The notes: a model not told the origin generated them from the letters alone. A stretch of DNA of 64,000 nucleotides from Affinundibacterium flavidum (GCF_014284175.1 NZ_JACOGA010000006.1:1-64000), one strand, 5' to 3'; shown: positions 28,378 to 38,299, numbered from the stretch's first letter. Numbers and translations: made by a program.

Positions 28378-29334
28378 TTAGTCGGCTTTCTTACGTGTCG
28401 CAATCAAGCTAGCGGCAACAGAGCTCACCAAAATCGTACCGATCACCATCAGAGAAATATTGGTCGGTACATGCACCCACTTCACGATCAACATTTTGGT
28501 ACCGACAAACATCAAAACAAATGCGAGACCGAATTTCAATAAGTGGAAACGATTTGCCATGTCCGCTAATAAGAAATACAAAGCACGCAAACCCATGATC
28601 GCGAAAATGTTCGAGGTGAAAACGATGAAAGGGTCAGTCGTTACCGCGAAAATGGCCGGGATTGAATCCACCGCGAAAACTACGTCAGAAATTTCAATCA
28701 AGATCAACACTAACAACAATGGTGTGAACACGCGCTTGCCGTTTTCTACGATACTGAATTTTTCAGCATGAAAATCCTTGCTGAATGGCAGTAATTTTTT
28801 GGCGAATTTCAATACCGGATTGGCTTCTAAATCAGGCTCCTTTTCTGCCGCGACCAACATACGCAAACCCGTGATCACCAAGAAAATACCGAACAAATAT
28901 AAGACCCAGGCAAATTGCGAGACGACCCAACTACCAGCCAGAATCATGATGATGCGCATCACGATTGCACCCAATACGCCGTACAACAAGACTTTGCGTT
29001 GATATTGTTCTGGTACCGCGAAGTGACCAAAGATCAATAGGAAAACGAAGACGTTATCTACCGACAGTGATTTTTCTATTACATAGCCAGTCAAAAACTC
29101 CATGGACTTCGTCATCGCAGCGGCTTCGCCTATGATGTCTTTCAAATACACATACATGCCGTAATTAAACAGCAAGGCCAATGAGACCCAGACCAAAGAC
29201 CAGCTCGCGGCTTCTTTGATGCTGACCTTGTGTGATTTGGAACCGCCCAAAGCGAAAATATCGAGCGCCAACATACTCAGGACGAAAGCGATAAACGCAC
29301 CCCACATCCAAGGTTGTGCAATTGTTTCTAACAT
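28378..29334 (-). CDS. TerC/Alx-family integral membrane protein
   Basis: 318 residues with about nine membrane helices. Conserved acidic membrane motifs are present: FVLSMLALDIFALG, EKSLSVDNVFVFLLIFGHF, and EISDVVFAVDSIPAIFAVT, with DNVF and DVVFAVDSIPA being the TerC signatures. Family members handle manganese export or tellurite and pH stress. Its start is 56 bases after the Bax-inhibitor-1 homologue's stop on the same strand. The short leader leaves no room for a yybP-ykoY manganese riboswitch directly upstream. Confidence 0.93.
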   Translation of the reverse strand: MLETIAQPWMWGAFIAFVLSMLALDIFALGGSKSHKVSIKEAASWSLVWVSLALLFNYGMYVYLKDIIGEAAAMTKSMEFLTGYVIEKSLSVDNVFVFLLIFGHFAVPEQYQRKVLLYGVLGAIVMRIIMILAGSWVVSQFAWVLYLFGIFLVITGLRMLVAAEKEPDLEANPVLKFAKKLLPFSKDFHAEKFSIVENGKRVFTPLLLVLILIEISDVVFAVDSIPAIFAVTTDPFIVFTSNIFAIMGLRALYFLLADMANRFHLLKFGLAFVLMFVGTKMLIVKWVHVPTNISLMVIGTILVSSVAASLIATRKKAD

Positions 29335-29390
29335 GGAATTCTTTCAGTAAAAGAGGTGGGATGCCGGTACATCCCACCAGTAAATCTGCT

Positions 29391-30068
29391 TTATTCTTTT
29401 TCGATAAAGCCGAGAATTTGCAATAAGCTAGTGAACAAATTGAAAATCGTGACATACAGCGTGACCGTCGCCATGATGTAATTGGTTTCACCGCCGCGAA
29501 TGATATTGCTGGTTTCAAATAAAATCATGCCCGACATCAGCAACACAAAGGCCGCTGAAACCGCCAGGGACAAGGCAGGTACTTCGAAGAAAATCGCACC
29601 TAGGCCAGCCACGAAAGCGACCAATACACCGATCGCCAGGTAGCCACCCATAAAACTGAAATCACGTTTGCTCACCAACACGTAGGCCGACAGTCCCATG
29701 AAGATCACGGCAGTCAAACCCATTGCATTCATAACGATGCCACTGCCACCCGGCATACCCAAATAGCGACTGATAATCGGACCCAAGGTCAAGCCCATAA
29801 AACCGGTTAAGGCAAACACTGAAGCGATACCCCAAGCACTATTGCTTAACTTGGTCGTTAAAAATAACAAACCAAAATAGCCGATCAAAGTCACCAACAA
29901 GCCCATGCTCGGCAAGGCATACGCAACGCTGACACCTGCGGTCAATGCGGAAAACAATAAGGTCATAGATAGCAACATATACGTGTTGCGCAGTACTTTG
30001 TGTCCGCTAATGGCACTATGGTCTACATAATCCACTGTTTGTGCTGTGCTACGGTCTAAGATGCTCAT
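29391..30068 (-). CDS. Bax inhibitor-1/YccA family membrane protein
   Basis: 225 residues with seven membrane helices. The N-terminus (SILDRSTAQTVDYVDHSAISGHKVLRNTYMLLSMTLLFSALTAG) and the segment ASVFALTGFMGLTLGPI match YccA/YbhL proteins, which interact with the FtsH protease or act as pH-sensitive calcium leak channels. GGAGAA lies just upstream of the ATG. It is followed on the same strand by TerC and divergent from the LysR-type regulator. Confidence 0.93.
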   Translation of the reverse strand: MSILDRSTAQTVDYVDHSAISGHKVLRNTYMLLSMTLLFSALTAGVSVAYALPSMGLLVTLIGYFGLLFLTTKLSNSAWGIASVFALTGFMGLTLGPIISRYLGMPGGSGIVMNAMGLTAVIFMGLSAYVLVSKRDFSFMGGYLAIGVLVAFVAGLGAIFFEVPALSLAVSAAFVLLMSGMILFETSNIIRGGETNYIMATVTLYVTIFNLFTSLLQILGFIEKE

Positions 30069-30219
30069 GGCGTTCTCCTAAAGATTCGGACGTAAAACAA
30101 TTCCCAATTTGGGTGCGGCAAGTGTATGCCGGACAAGTCATAAAGAAAAGTCGAATATAATTGTCTTATTCATCGATAAAATCGAAGTATTTATCGTACA
30201 AGACAAATTGGAAAACTCC

Positions 30220-31161
30220 ATGGCAAGCATTAATTACAAACATTTGCATTATTTTTGGGTCGTTGCCAAAACCGGCAGCATCGCCCGCGCTAGTGAACAA
30301 TTGCACGTCACGCCACAAACTATTAGTGGGCAATTGAGCTTGTTTGAGGAGTTACAGGGTGAAGCCTTATTCAAAAAGGCGGGTCGCAATCTGCAGTTAA
30401 CGGAAGCGGGGCGTCTGGTACTGGGCTATGCCGAGGAAATTTTCTTGTTAGGGCAAGAGCTTGAACAAGTCTTGCAGCACCATCCGACCGAACGTACGGT
30501 GCAACTGCGAGTTGGTGTCTCAGACGCGGTGGCGAAAGCAGTGGCCTACAAATTGTTAGAGCCAGCATTGAGTTTGCCGCAAACACTGAAAATCAATTGC
30601 CGCGAAGGGAAGCTTGATGATTTATTGAGTGAACTTGCGCGTCATAAACTCGATATTGTGATCACTGATACGCCTATGCCGCCGACCATGAAAGTGCGCG
30701 GATTTAGTCATGCTTTAGGCGAATGTGGTTTGAGTTTTTTTGCGACTAAATCCCTACGTGCGCAATATCCACTAGCATTTCCTGCATGTCTGCATGGTGC
30801 TCCGGTATTATTGCCGGGCGAAGATTCGGCTTTACGCTCTCGCTTAATGCATTGGTTTGAAACTCAGGGAATACGCCCCAAAATCACGGGTGAATTTGAT
30901 GACAGCGCCTTAATGAGCGCCTTTGGTGAAGCGGGTGTTGGCTTCTTTGCGATGCCAAGCGCGATTACCGATATGGTGATGCGCCAATACGATCTGGAGC
31001 TAGTTGGCTCCACCGATGCAATTACCGAGCAGTTTTATGCGATTTCGGTGCAACGCAAAATCACGCATCCGGCGGTTTTAGCGATTAGTCAAGCAGCGCC
31101 GCTAGCAATGTTTTATACGCCCGTTAATACGCCACTCAAGAAATCATGGGCAAAAAAATAG
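30220..31161 (+). CDS. LysR-type transcriptional regulator, NhaR-like
   Basis: 313 residues from ATG 30220 (MASINYKHLHYFWVVAKTGSIARASEQLHVTPQTISGQL), chosen because LysR proteins begin with this helix; upstream in-frame sequence has no family similarity. The winged-helix domain spans about 1-65. NYKHLHYFWVVAKTGS and TPQTISGQLSLFEE are characteristic of the NhaR group that responds to sodium and controls sodium/proton antiporters in enterobacteria. No antiporter is adjacent; the divergent neighbours are the BI-1 and TerC genes, which may be targets. Confidence 0.88.
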   Translation: MASINYKHLHYFWVVAKTGSIARASEQLHVTPQTISGQLSLFEELQGEALFKKAGRNLQLTEAGRLVLGYAEEIFLLGQELEQVLQHHPTERTVQLRVGVSDAVAKAVAYKLLEPALSLPQTLKINCREGKLDDLLSELARHKLDIVITDTPMPPTMKVRGFSHALGECGLSFFATKSLRAQYPLAFPACLHGAPVLLPGEDSALRSRLMHWFETQGIRPKITGEFDDSALMSAFGEAGVGFFAMPSAITDMVMRQYDLELVGSTDAITEQFYAISVQRKITHPAVLAISQAAPLAMFYTPVNTPLKKSWAKK

Positions 31162-31253
31162 CAGCCAGTGGAGGTGCTGACCACTAATTTTTTTGTTGCA
31201 AGAAACGACTTACTTCGGATACTTATCGACGATGGTTTTCCTTATCGATGATT

Positions 31254-32291
31254 TTATTCGCTCTTTTTCTGCAATAGCTTTTTCATTGCATGGTCGAAAT
31301 CGGATTCAATACGCTGTTGTTTATTAAATTTCTCATATTCGGCAATCGCTTTTTGTTCCGCTTGCTGACGCGTAATATTTCCGAAGCCTTCTAGAATTCG
31401 ATATTCATTAAACGCTAGAAACTTATCCACGCTCTCAGCAAAGCCTTGCATGGTAAAAGTGGTGCGCCGTTCAATTATGCCCTCTACATAGTCAAAAAAT
31501 GCCGATACAGCACGTTCTAACTTTTTAATATCGGTCTCATTCAAATAATTTTTTGCGACAAGCGCATCTGACTTTAATACGCGACCATTCGGCGCATTTT
31601 TATAAGTGTTCATACCCATCGAAGGTTTGCTCGCATCGGCATGCAAGGAAATCAATTCAGCCGCCGTATGCCCAGTAATAGCGAAATGAAATTTATCCTG
31701 CACATGGGCATAAAACAATCGCGTCGTCTCCGATTTAGGATCGTAATCGATACTGCATTCCGCAAAAATATCCGTGATTTGTTGATAAATGCGCCGCTCA
31801 CTGGCACGAATCGAACGCACCCGCTCCAGCAATTCCCGGAAATAATCTTTGCCAAAGAAACGCCCATTTTTTAAGCGCTCATCATCCATGGCAAAACCCT
31901 TGATGATGTATTCCTTGATCAATTGCGTTGCCCAGATACGAAACTGGGTGGCTTGGCTTGAATTAACACGATAGCCGACCGAAATTACCGCGTCCAGATT
32001 GTAGTATTTGACCTTTTGAATTTGTGTCTTGCCCGCGATAGCTCCGTGTGCAGTGGTATGTTCCAAAATGGAACATACCTTGTCTTCTTGCAACTCATTG
32101 CTTTCAAAAATGTTCTTCAGATGCTTGGTGATTGCTGGTCGCTGCACGCCAAACAATTCTGCCATACGTTCCTGCGTTAGCCAGATAGTTTCATTAGCAA
32201 GTATTACTTCTACCCTGATCTCGCCGTTTGGTGCGGTATAAAGCAAAAATTCGGTGGTGTGATCTTGCAAAGTAAGATTGTGCTTAGTCAT
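31254..32291 (-). CDS. rhuM: RhuM family protein
   Basis: 345 residues. Two parts are visible: an N-terminal winged-helix-like domain (IWLTQERMAELFGVQRPAITKHLKNIFESNEL, then KVKYYNLDAVISVGYRVNSSQATQFRIWATQ, the defining RhuM/KilA-N-like core) and a C-terminal helical part with FHFAITGHTAAELISLHADASKPSMGMNTYKN that recalls Fic/Doc-type proteins, though no canonical HPFx[DE]GN motif is seen. Members are scattered on Salmonella pathogenicity and other genomic islands with unknown function. The gene stands alone here without a visible partner. Confidence 0.9.
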   Translation of the reverse strand: MTKHNLTLQDHTTEFLLYTAPNGEIRVEVILANETIWLTQERMAELFGVQRPAITKHLKNIFESNELQEDKVCSILEHTTAHGAIAGKTQIQKVKYYNLDAVISVGYRVNSSQATQFRIWATQLIKEYIIKGFAMDDERLKNGRFFGKDYFRELLERVRSIRASERRIYQQITDIFAECSIDYDPKSETTRLFYAHVQDKFHFAITGHTAAELISLHADASKPSMGMNTYKNAPNGRVLKSDALVAKNYLNETDIKKLERAVSAFFDYVEGIIERRTTFTMQGFAESVDKFLAFNEYRILEGFGNITRQQAEQKAIAEYEKFNKQQRIESDFDHAMKKLLQKKSE

Positions 32292-32339
32292 GACTCATCC
32301 CTTACTACTGGAAATTAGCTTGCTGAATATAATACAGAA

Positions 32340-32377
32340 AAAACCGTGTACGCTTGTCTAGGGCTGTACACGGTTTT
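32340..32377 (-). terminator. Intrinsic terminator after the S46 peptidase gene
   Basis: Perfect twelve-base arms AAAACCGTGTAC (32340-32351) and GTACACGGTTTT (32366-32377) with a 14-base loop and flanking A/T runs. It separates the S46 gene from the rhuM gene that follows on the same strand. Confidence 0.85.
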
Positions 32378-32385
32378 GACCTAAC

Positions 32386-34524
32386 TTACTTCGGATACTT
32401 AATCGTCATTTCCTTCAACACATTATCCGCATGATCGACTTCTTTCATGATCCACAGCATGTAGCGAATATCGACATGAATTGCCTTAGTAATCGCGGTG
32501 TCGAAATACCAGTCTTTGGTAATCGATTCATAGGTCGAATCAAAATTCAAACCTATCAATTCACCACGCTTATTCATTACTGCCGAGCCAGAATTGCCGC
32601 CTGTGGTATCGGCACTAGATAAGAAATCCACCGGTACCGTTCCAAGCACTTTATCTTTAAAAACACCATAGCGCTTTTCTTTAATCGCTTGCAGCAAAGG
32701 TGCTGGTGCGATGAAAGGATCTTTGCCTGTGTGTTTCTCAACGATGCCTTCTACCGTGGTAAATGGCCCTTTAGTCACACCATCACGTGGCGAATAGGAA
32801 CCGACATTACCGAAAGTGACGCGCAGGGTTGAGTTTGCATCAGGATAGACTGGCTTGCCTTGCGATTTTTTCCAGTTAATCACGGCTTGCATGTATTGCG
32901 GGATGATGAAATCAAGATTGCCATCGACTTCCTTACGACGGTTTTCTAAAGACATACCGACATCATGCAATTTCACCGCGAGCTGAATAAAAGCATCATC
33001 GGATTGCGCAAAAGCGGCTTTGTCTTTGTCCATCCACGCCAATCGTTTTGCAGTATCGGTCAATTGGGTTTTATCGTACAAGGCTGTAGCTGCATCAATC
33101 GATGGTAGCAAGGCATCCAAACCACTTGGGTGTACTGCCAATTTAACATAGCGTGTAAGACCTGCCGTCAAGCGAGCGCGATCGACCTTGGTCACAAAAG
33201 ATTGCTCCAAGCGCGTCAGACGTCCTTTGATGAAAGCGATGTCACGTTCTTGATAACCGCCTTCACGCTGTGCGTTGGGCTTCTCTTTTTCTAATGCGAG
33301 ACGATACAAGCTACGTGCGCTGGCAAACAAATCGCTATTGGTTGCGACGGCATACGCGAGTTCTTCTTGTGATAAAGCCATATCTTCGGCAATCACCGCA
33401 TCCAGTTTTGCCAATAAGGATTTCGCTTCTGCAGAATTTTTACCAGAACTGATCAACCAGTTACGGAATTCTGCATCTTGAGCATCTTTAATTGCCGCGA
33501 TGTCTTTACGCGCAAAACCGTCGATCAAACCTTGGGTCTTTTTCAAGCGATTATTGATGCCTTTGACTACGCTGGCATAACGCACTTCGTCATCAGCGTT
33601 ACCTTTGGTCGCAGCTTCTATAGTCGCGATGTCGGCCAACATTTCAGCGGCACGTAGCGGATAATCGGTATCGCGCGCGAAGCGGATTTCGGATGGTAAT
33701 TTGTAACGACTGGTACGACCCGGATAACCGGCTAATAGAATCGGATCGCCATTTTTCAAACCTTCGGCAGACACCACCAAGAAATCTTTGGATTTATACG
33801 GTACATTGTCCGGTGATGGATCGGCAGGGCGGCCATCTTTACCTACGTAGGCACGCAGGAATGAGAAATCACCGGTGTGACGTGGCCATTCAAAATTATC
33901 GATATCGCCACCGTAGTTACCGATCATGTCGGCTGGCGCATACACCAAACGCACATCGCGTATCATCATTTGACGGATGCGGTAGTATTCCAGACCACGG
34001 TGAAAGCTAGGCACGGAACAACGATAAGCTTTATCTTGTTCGCAATCGGCGATGATTTTTTTGATGCGACTTTGTATCATTTCACGACGTTCGCGGCCGG
34101 ACATTTTGTCGCTCAAACCCGTTGTTACCTCGGCCGTGACATTTTCGACTTTATCGGTGATATATACGCGCACGCTGGCACCAGCCGGCAATTCCTCGGC
34201 ACGGCTCTTTGCTAAAAAACCATCGTTAATGTAGTTTTTCTTAGCGCTGGAATTGCGTTGTATCGCGTCGTAAGCACAATGATGATTGGTGACGATCAAG
34301 CCATCTGGTGACACAAAAGAAGCTGAACACCCGCCTGTTGAGACGATGGCGCTCATGGGATGTTTAGATAAATCCGCTAACTTTTCGGCAGGTATTGTAA
34401 TGCCGACCTTTTTGAGTTCGGCTTTAAGTTGTGGCAACTGGTATGGCTGCCATTGGCCTTCGTCTGCGTACGCCTGGACGCTAAGGCCGAGTATGGCAGT
34501 TGATAAGACTAGTCTTTTGAACAA
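32386..34524 (-). CDS. S46-family dipeptidyl peptidase (DPP7/DPP11-like)
   Basis: 712 residues with a signal peptide (MFKRLVLSTAILGLSVQAYA|DEG). The chymotrypsin-like catalytic parts are present: TGGCSASFVSPDGLIVTNHHC with the histidine near residue 81, and TGGNSGSAVMNKRGELIGLNFD with the serine in the last tenth. The long helical insertion between them is typical of S46. These exopeptidases remove dipeptides from peptide N-termini in the periplasm, feeding peptide uptake. A POT transporter is encoded in this window but far away. Confidence 0.93.
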   Translation of the reverse strand: MFKRLVLSTAILGLSVQAYADEGQWQPYQLPQLKAELKKVGITIPAEKLADLSKHPMSAIVSTGGCSASFVSPDGLIVTNHHCAYDAIQRNSSAKKNYINDGFLAKSRAEELPAGASVRVYITDKVENVTAEVTTGLSDKMSGRERREMIQSRIKKIIADCEQDKAYRCSVPSFHRGLEYYRIRQMMIRDVRLVYAPADMIGNYGGDIDNFEWPRHTGDFSFLRAYVGKDGRPADPSPDNVPYKSKDFLVVSAEGLKNGDPILLAGYPGRTSRYKLPSEIRFARDTDYPLRAAEMLADIATIEAATKGNADDEVRYASVVKGINNRLKKTQGLIDGFARKDIAAIKDAQDAEFRNWLISSGKNSAEAKSLLAKLDAVIAEDMALSQEELAYAVATNSDLFASARSLYRLALEKEKPNAQREGGYQERDIAFIKGRLTRLEQSFVTKVDRARLTAGLTRYVKLAVHPSGLDALLPSIDAATALYDKTQLTDTAKRLAWMDKDKAAFAQSDDAFIQLAVKLHDVGMSLENRRKEVDGNLDFIIPQYMQAVINWKKSQGKPVYPDANSTLRVTFGNVGSYSPRDGVTKGPFTTVEGIVEKHTGKDPFIAPAPLLQAIKEKRYGVFKDKVLGTVPVDFLSSADTTGGNSGSAVMNKRGELIGLNFDSTYESITKDWYFDTAITKAIHVDIRYMLWIMKEVDHADNVLKEMTIKYPK

Positions 34525-34896
34525 TTTGGTCTCCTTGATTGTGCCTAAAGTGAACGCACTTTGTGCTTACTTTGAGCGTAAGAACGAAAGTATAGCGTTG
34601 TTCAATAGCACAAGCCAAACCATAGCTTGATGTAAGACAGACTATGTTCCTACGCTTAAACTATGATGCAGAGTAAAGTGAGTCGTGCGCTCACTTTCTT
34701 ACTGTGCGAATACTGCGCAAAATTAGCAAATAAATATGCTGTATTCAGTAGATACCGCGATTATTCATTCCTTGAATGTGCTACATTAAGTCTTGCCCGT
34801 AAGGAATGAAGTTACTCAGTATCGATTCCGATCTGATTCCGCAGGCTTATAGAAAATAAATGGGCCAAGAGCCCAAGTTTTTTCTCACTCATTGAC
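34525..34896. other. Divergent promoter region of the S46 and substrate-binding protein genes
   Basis: It includes an imperfect direct repeat of CCTTGAATG/GTAAGGAATGAA near 34770-34810 and a short hairpin with a T-run (34861-34883). No coding region was found. Confidence 0.45.
34861..34883 (+). terminator. Possible attenuator hairpin before the substrate-binding protein gene
   Basis: TGGGC-caaga-GCCCA (34861-34875) followed by AGTTTTTT, only 13 bases upstream of the start codon. The stem is only five base pairs, so it may be fortuitous, but its placement would allow control of the downstream two-gene operon. Confidence 0.3.
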
Positions 34897-35802
34897 ATGC
34901 ACATGCGCTTAGTCTGGTATCGATTACTGTTGATAGTTTGCCTGACGCTGAGTTCACTGGCGTCTTTGATGCCACTCGACGCCAAAGCAAAAGACGTGCT
35001 CCTAGTGGTACATCCCGCCGATGAAGATGCTGGCGATCCACGCTTTAATGACGTCAAAGAAATCTTGCGAATGGCGCTAGAGAAGACCGTTGCCGAGTTT
35101 GGTCTGTTTAGCCTACGCCCATCGGCCCAACATACAAATGGCCTCCGTTATCTGAATAATCTGGCGAATGGCAGCGACCTAAATGTAGTCTGGAGTTCGA
35201 CCACGATAGAAAAAGAACGTAATTATTTACCCATTCGTATCCCATTGCGCAAAGGAATTCTGGGCTACCGGATTATGTTAATCCGTAAAGATATGCAGGC
35301 GTCTTTAGATAATGTGAAATCCTTAGAGGATTTGAAAAAATTTACCGTTGGTCAAGGTGTAGGTTGGGATGACTCTAAGCTATATACAGCCAATGGCATA
35401 GAAGTTATCGAGGCCAAATACAGCAATTTGTTTCGCATGCTCAGCTACCAGCGTTTCGATTTGTTTCCACGTGGGATAGGCGAAGTATTCATAGAATTTG
35501 AAAAAAATCGTGCTGCGAATCCCGACTTGGCAATTGAAGAAAATCTGCTAATTTATTATCCGTGGCCTTATTATTTTTTCGTATCGAAAAATAATCAAGC
35601 TTTACAAAAGCGACTTGAAACCGGTTTGCGAAAAATGATCAAAGACGGTTCTCTCGACGCCATTTTTTGGAAATACAACGGCAAAGCGATAGAGTCCGTC
35701 AATTTCAAGAGACGCCGGGTGATACAGATACAGAATCACCTGCTACCGAAAGAAACACCACTGCAAGATGAAAGTTTATGGTTCAAACCTAAAGTGAATT
35801 GA
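34897..35802 (+). CDS. Periplasmic substrate-binding-domain protein
   Basis: 301 residues. Signal peptide MHMRLVWYRLLLIVCLTLSSLASLMPLDAKA, then a type II periplasmic binding fold similar to family 3 solute receptors: YRIMLIRKDMQASLDNVKSLEDLKKFTVGQGVGWDDSKLYTANGIEVIEA and LKKMIKDGSLDAIFWKYNG-like end. A start at 34903 (second ATG) is equally possible. No ABC permease or ATPase is nearby; instead a TonB-dependent receptor begins seven bases after the stop. This pairing suggests capture of a ligand that crosses the outer membrane through the receptor. The ligand is unknown. Confidence 0.82.
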   Translation: MHMRLVWYRLLLIVCLTLSSLASLMPLDAKAKDVLLVVHPADEDAGDPRFNDVKEILRMALEKTVAEFGLFSLRPSAQHTNGLRYLNNLANGSDLNVVWSSTTIEKERNYLPIRIPLRKGILGYRIMLIRKDMQASLDNVKSLEDLKKFTVGQGVGWDDSKLYTANGIEVIEAKYSNLFRMLSYQRFDLFPRGIGEVFIEFEKNRAANPDLAIEENLLIYYPWPYYFFVSKNNQALQKRLETGLRKMIKDGSLDAIFWKYNGKAIESVNFKRRRVIQIQNHLLPKETPLQDESLWFKPKVN

Positions 35803-35809
35803 TCACGTC

Positions 35810-38299
35810 ATGAAACATGTTGTGACAGCATCCAGACTTCAAAAAATTCCAGTTGCAATACGCTTTGCATGGAGCTTGCTATTGGTCTGCACTAACCATG
35901 GCTTCGCACAAAGCAGCAATGCGAAAAAGGACGTAGAAAAAAATGCAGTCCAGAAAGTGCTGCAGGAATCTAACAACGCTACGTCACCGTCTACCGCAAC
36001 TACTGCCCCAGACAACTTACCAGCGGTCGTCATACAAGGGCAAAAAAGTCGCTCTGCGCTTGCCCTGCGCGGCACTAGCCTACAGTCATTATTGCCCGGC
36101 ATGAATCCCCTGAAAGGTATGCATCAATTAAGTGGCGTAAATTTCCAATCGGCTGATCCTTGGGGGAATAATGAACAAAATTTTTCCTTAACAATCCACG
36201 GCTTCAGTGCTCAACAATTGGGCTACACCTTAGACGGTGTGCCACTCGGTGACCAGCAGTACGGCAACTACAACGGTCTGTCACCGCAACGCGCTATCAT
36301 TAGTGAAAATGTACGCAATGTGGTCTTGAATTCTGGTGCAGGTGATCTAGCGACAGCCTCAACTAGCAATCTCGGCGGCACGATAGAGAGTTTTTCTACT
36401 GACCCACGTCCGCAGTCCGGACTCTCGTTTGCCCAAACCGTGGGTAGCGATGCAAGCAGCCGTAGCTTCATACGCTACGATAGCGGTGAACTTGCTGCAA
36501 ATACCCTCGATACGGATGCTAGATTATCTACTGGCTCACAAGCCTATTACCTGTCATTTGTCCGGCACCGTGCCAAAGCTTGGGATTTCGAAGGCGAACA
36601 GGGTGGGGAACAATTTAACGCCAAATGGGTTAAACATTTCGCACTAGCCAAACTCACCGCTTATTACAATTTTTCGGATAAGGCCGAACCCAACGAAGAT
36701 AGTGTCGTGCACAATGCCGGGGTCGTCGCCCTCCCCTATACCAGACCAACGACTTACCCAGATTTTGACTACGCCAAACGCTATCTGACGGCAAATGGCG
36801 AACCACCGCGCCACGATGGCCCCAACTATCGTAATTACTTTGGCGTGGCACAGAGACGCGATCATTTAGCTTATCTAAAATTGGACAGCCAAATTGATTC
36901 AAATAATGCGTGGAATAATCAAATCTACGCTCATTACGATAATGGTTTAGGTGCAGTCGCCGGCCCCATAGGGGTGGCGGGTTTACCCAATTTATTCAAA
37001 GTATATTTTCCCGAACAGGATTTAAAACAAACTTTTGGTGACTCTGGTTACGCAGTCAGAACGACTGAGTATCAAATTCATCGCAGCGGTTTGATTTCTC
37101 AATGGCAGGCCAATAGCGGTGCCCATCAGTGGCAAACCGGCATCTGGTTGGAACGCAATCACTCCAGCGCCTACCGACGCTGGTATGGACTTGATGCCAA
37201 TGATCCACTAAGTCCGTATCAACGCCCAGCCCATCCTTTGATCACACAATATGGTAGCGAAATTGAAAACCAGGTCGTGCAATGGCATTGGCAAGATGAA
37301 TGGAAAATTTATCCCAACCTCAGCCTGCAGACAGGTCTTAAATCTAGCTTGCAATTTGCTGATGGGCGCTTTCCGGTGCAACCAAAACTAGGAGCCATCA
37401 ATGGCGGATCCAGCGCGCTCCCAGAAGGAAAGATCATCACAAAAAAATGGATGTTGCCGCAATTTGGACTGCTATGGCGCACGGCAGAGCAAGACCAATT
37501 TTATGTCAATTTACAAAAAAATCTGCGCCAGTTCATTACCTATGGAGCGGTGGGTGCTTCTCCCTGGAGCTTAAATAATCAAACTGCCTTCGATCTGTTC
37601 AAACGCACTGCGGAACCAGAAACGGCGATCAGCATTGAAGGTGGCGTGCGTGGTCGCCGTGAATTTTCCAATGCGCTGACGCGCAGCACAGGACTGACAG
37701 GAATGGAAGCGCAGCTCAGCCTCTATCACGTGAATTTTCGAGATCGCTTATTGCAGATCAGCCCAACACCGGTGATTTCTTCTATCGTCAATGGCAATCC
37801 CATACTGGCAAATGTCGGTAGCGTAAAAACGCAAGGCATTGATATTTCCATGAACTTGCAGTGGGGTGCGCAGTATTCGCTTTTTAATGGTCTATCGTAT
37901 AACCGCTCTACCTACCAAGACGACTATTTAAATGGCAACAATCGCGTCAATACTAGCGGCAAGCAAGTTCCCGTCAGTCCCAATTGGTTAAACAAAACCA
38001 TGTTCAAGGCCAATTGGAATGCGCTGGAATGGCAGTTAATGGCTGATTATGTTGGCAGACGGTATGCAACTTACACGAATGACATGGCAATTCCGTCTCA
38101 TCTTCTCGTCAATTTTTCACTGCAATATCGCTTGCCATGGGCTTGGAATAGAGGCCAAAACCGTTTGAATTTTCAAATCCTGAATTTGACGCAAAGACGT
38201 GGCGTTTCAACGCTGGTGGTCGGTGCGGCGAATGGAACTTACAATAGCTTTCCGATTGCGCCACGCCAGCTATTCGTCGGCTTGAGTAGTGGTTTTTAA
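35810..38299 (+). CDS. TonB-dependent outer-membrane receptor
   Basis: 829 residues. Signal peptide up to SNHGFA-like cleavage near residue 33, a linker, the plug domain (LPAVVIQGQKSRSALALRGTSL, FSLTIHGFSAQQLGYTLDGVPLGDQQYGNYNG, NLGGTIESFS) and a 22-strand barrel ending in a terminal aromatic residue (QLFVGLSSGF). The start is seven bases after the substrate-binding gene, so they form an operon. Receptors of this group take up siderophores, cobalamin or other scarce nutrients with TonB energy. There is no FecR/sigma partner and no Fur box that I could identify. Confidence 0.92.
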   Translation: MKHVVTASRLQKIPVAIRFAWSLLLVCTNHGFAQSSNAKKDVEKNAVQKVLQESNNATSPSTATTAPDNLPAVVIQGQKSRSALALRGTSLQSLLPGMNPLKGMHQLSGVNFQSADPWGNNEQNFSLTIHGFSAQQLGYTLDGVPLGDQQYGNYNGLSPQRAIISENVRNVVLNSGAGDLATASTSNLGGTIESFSTDPRPQSGLSFAQTVGSDASSRSFIRYDSGELAANTLDTDARLSTGSQAYYLSFVRHRAKAWDFEGEQGGEQFNAKWVKHFALAKLTAYYNFSDKAEPNEDSVVHNAGVVALPYTRPTTYPDFDYAKRYLTANGEPPRHDGPNYRNYFGVAQRRDHLAYLKLDSQIDSNNAWNNQIYAHYDNGLGAVAGPIGVAGLPNLFKVYFPEQDLKQTFGDSGYAVRTTEYQIHRSGLISQWQANSGAHQWQTGIWLERNHSSAYRRWYGLDANDPLSPYQRPAHPLITQYGSEIENQVVQWHWQDEWKIYPNLSLQTGLKSSLQFADGRFPVQPKLGAINGGSSALPEGKIITKKWMLPQFGLLWRTAEQDQFYVNLQKNLRQFITYGAVGASPWSLNNQTAFDLFKRTAEPETAISIEGGVRGRREFSNALTRSTGLTGMEAQLSLYHVNFRDRLLQISPTPVISSIVNGNPILANVGSVKTQGIDISMNLQWGAQYSLFNGLSYNRSTYQDDYLNGNNRVNTSGKQVPVSPNWLNKTMFKANWNALEWQLMADYVGRRYATYTNDMAIPSHLLVNFSLQYRLPWAWNRGQNRLNFQILNLTQRRGVSTLVVGAANGTYNSFPIAPRQLFVGLSSGF

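Noticed and set aside
29335..29390. yybP-ykoY manganese riboswitch before the TerC gene
   Set aside because: Only 56 bases separate it from the upstream gene and no matching consensus is seen.
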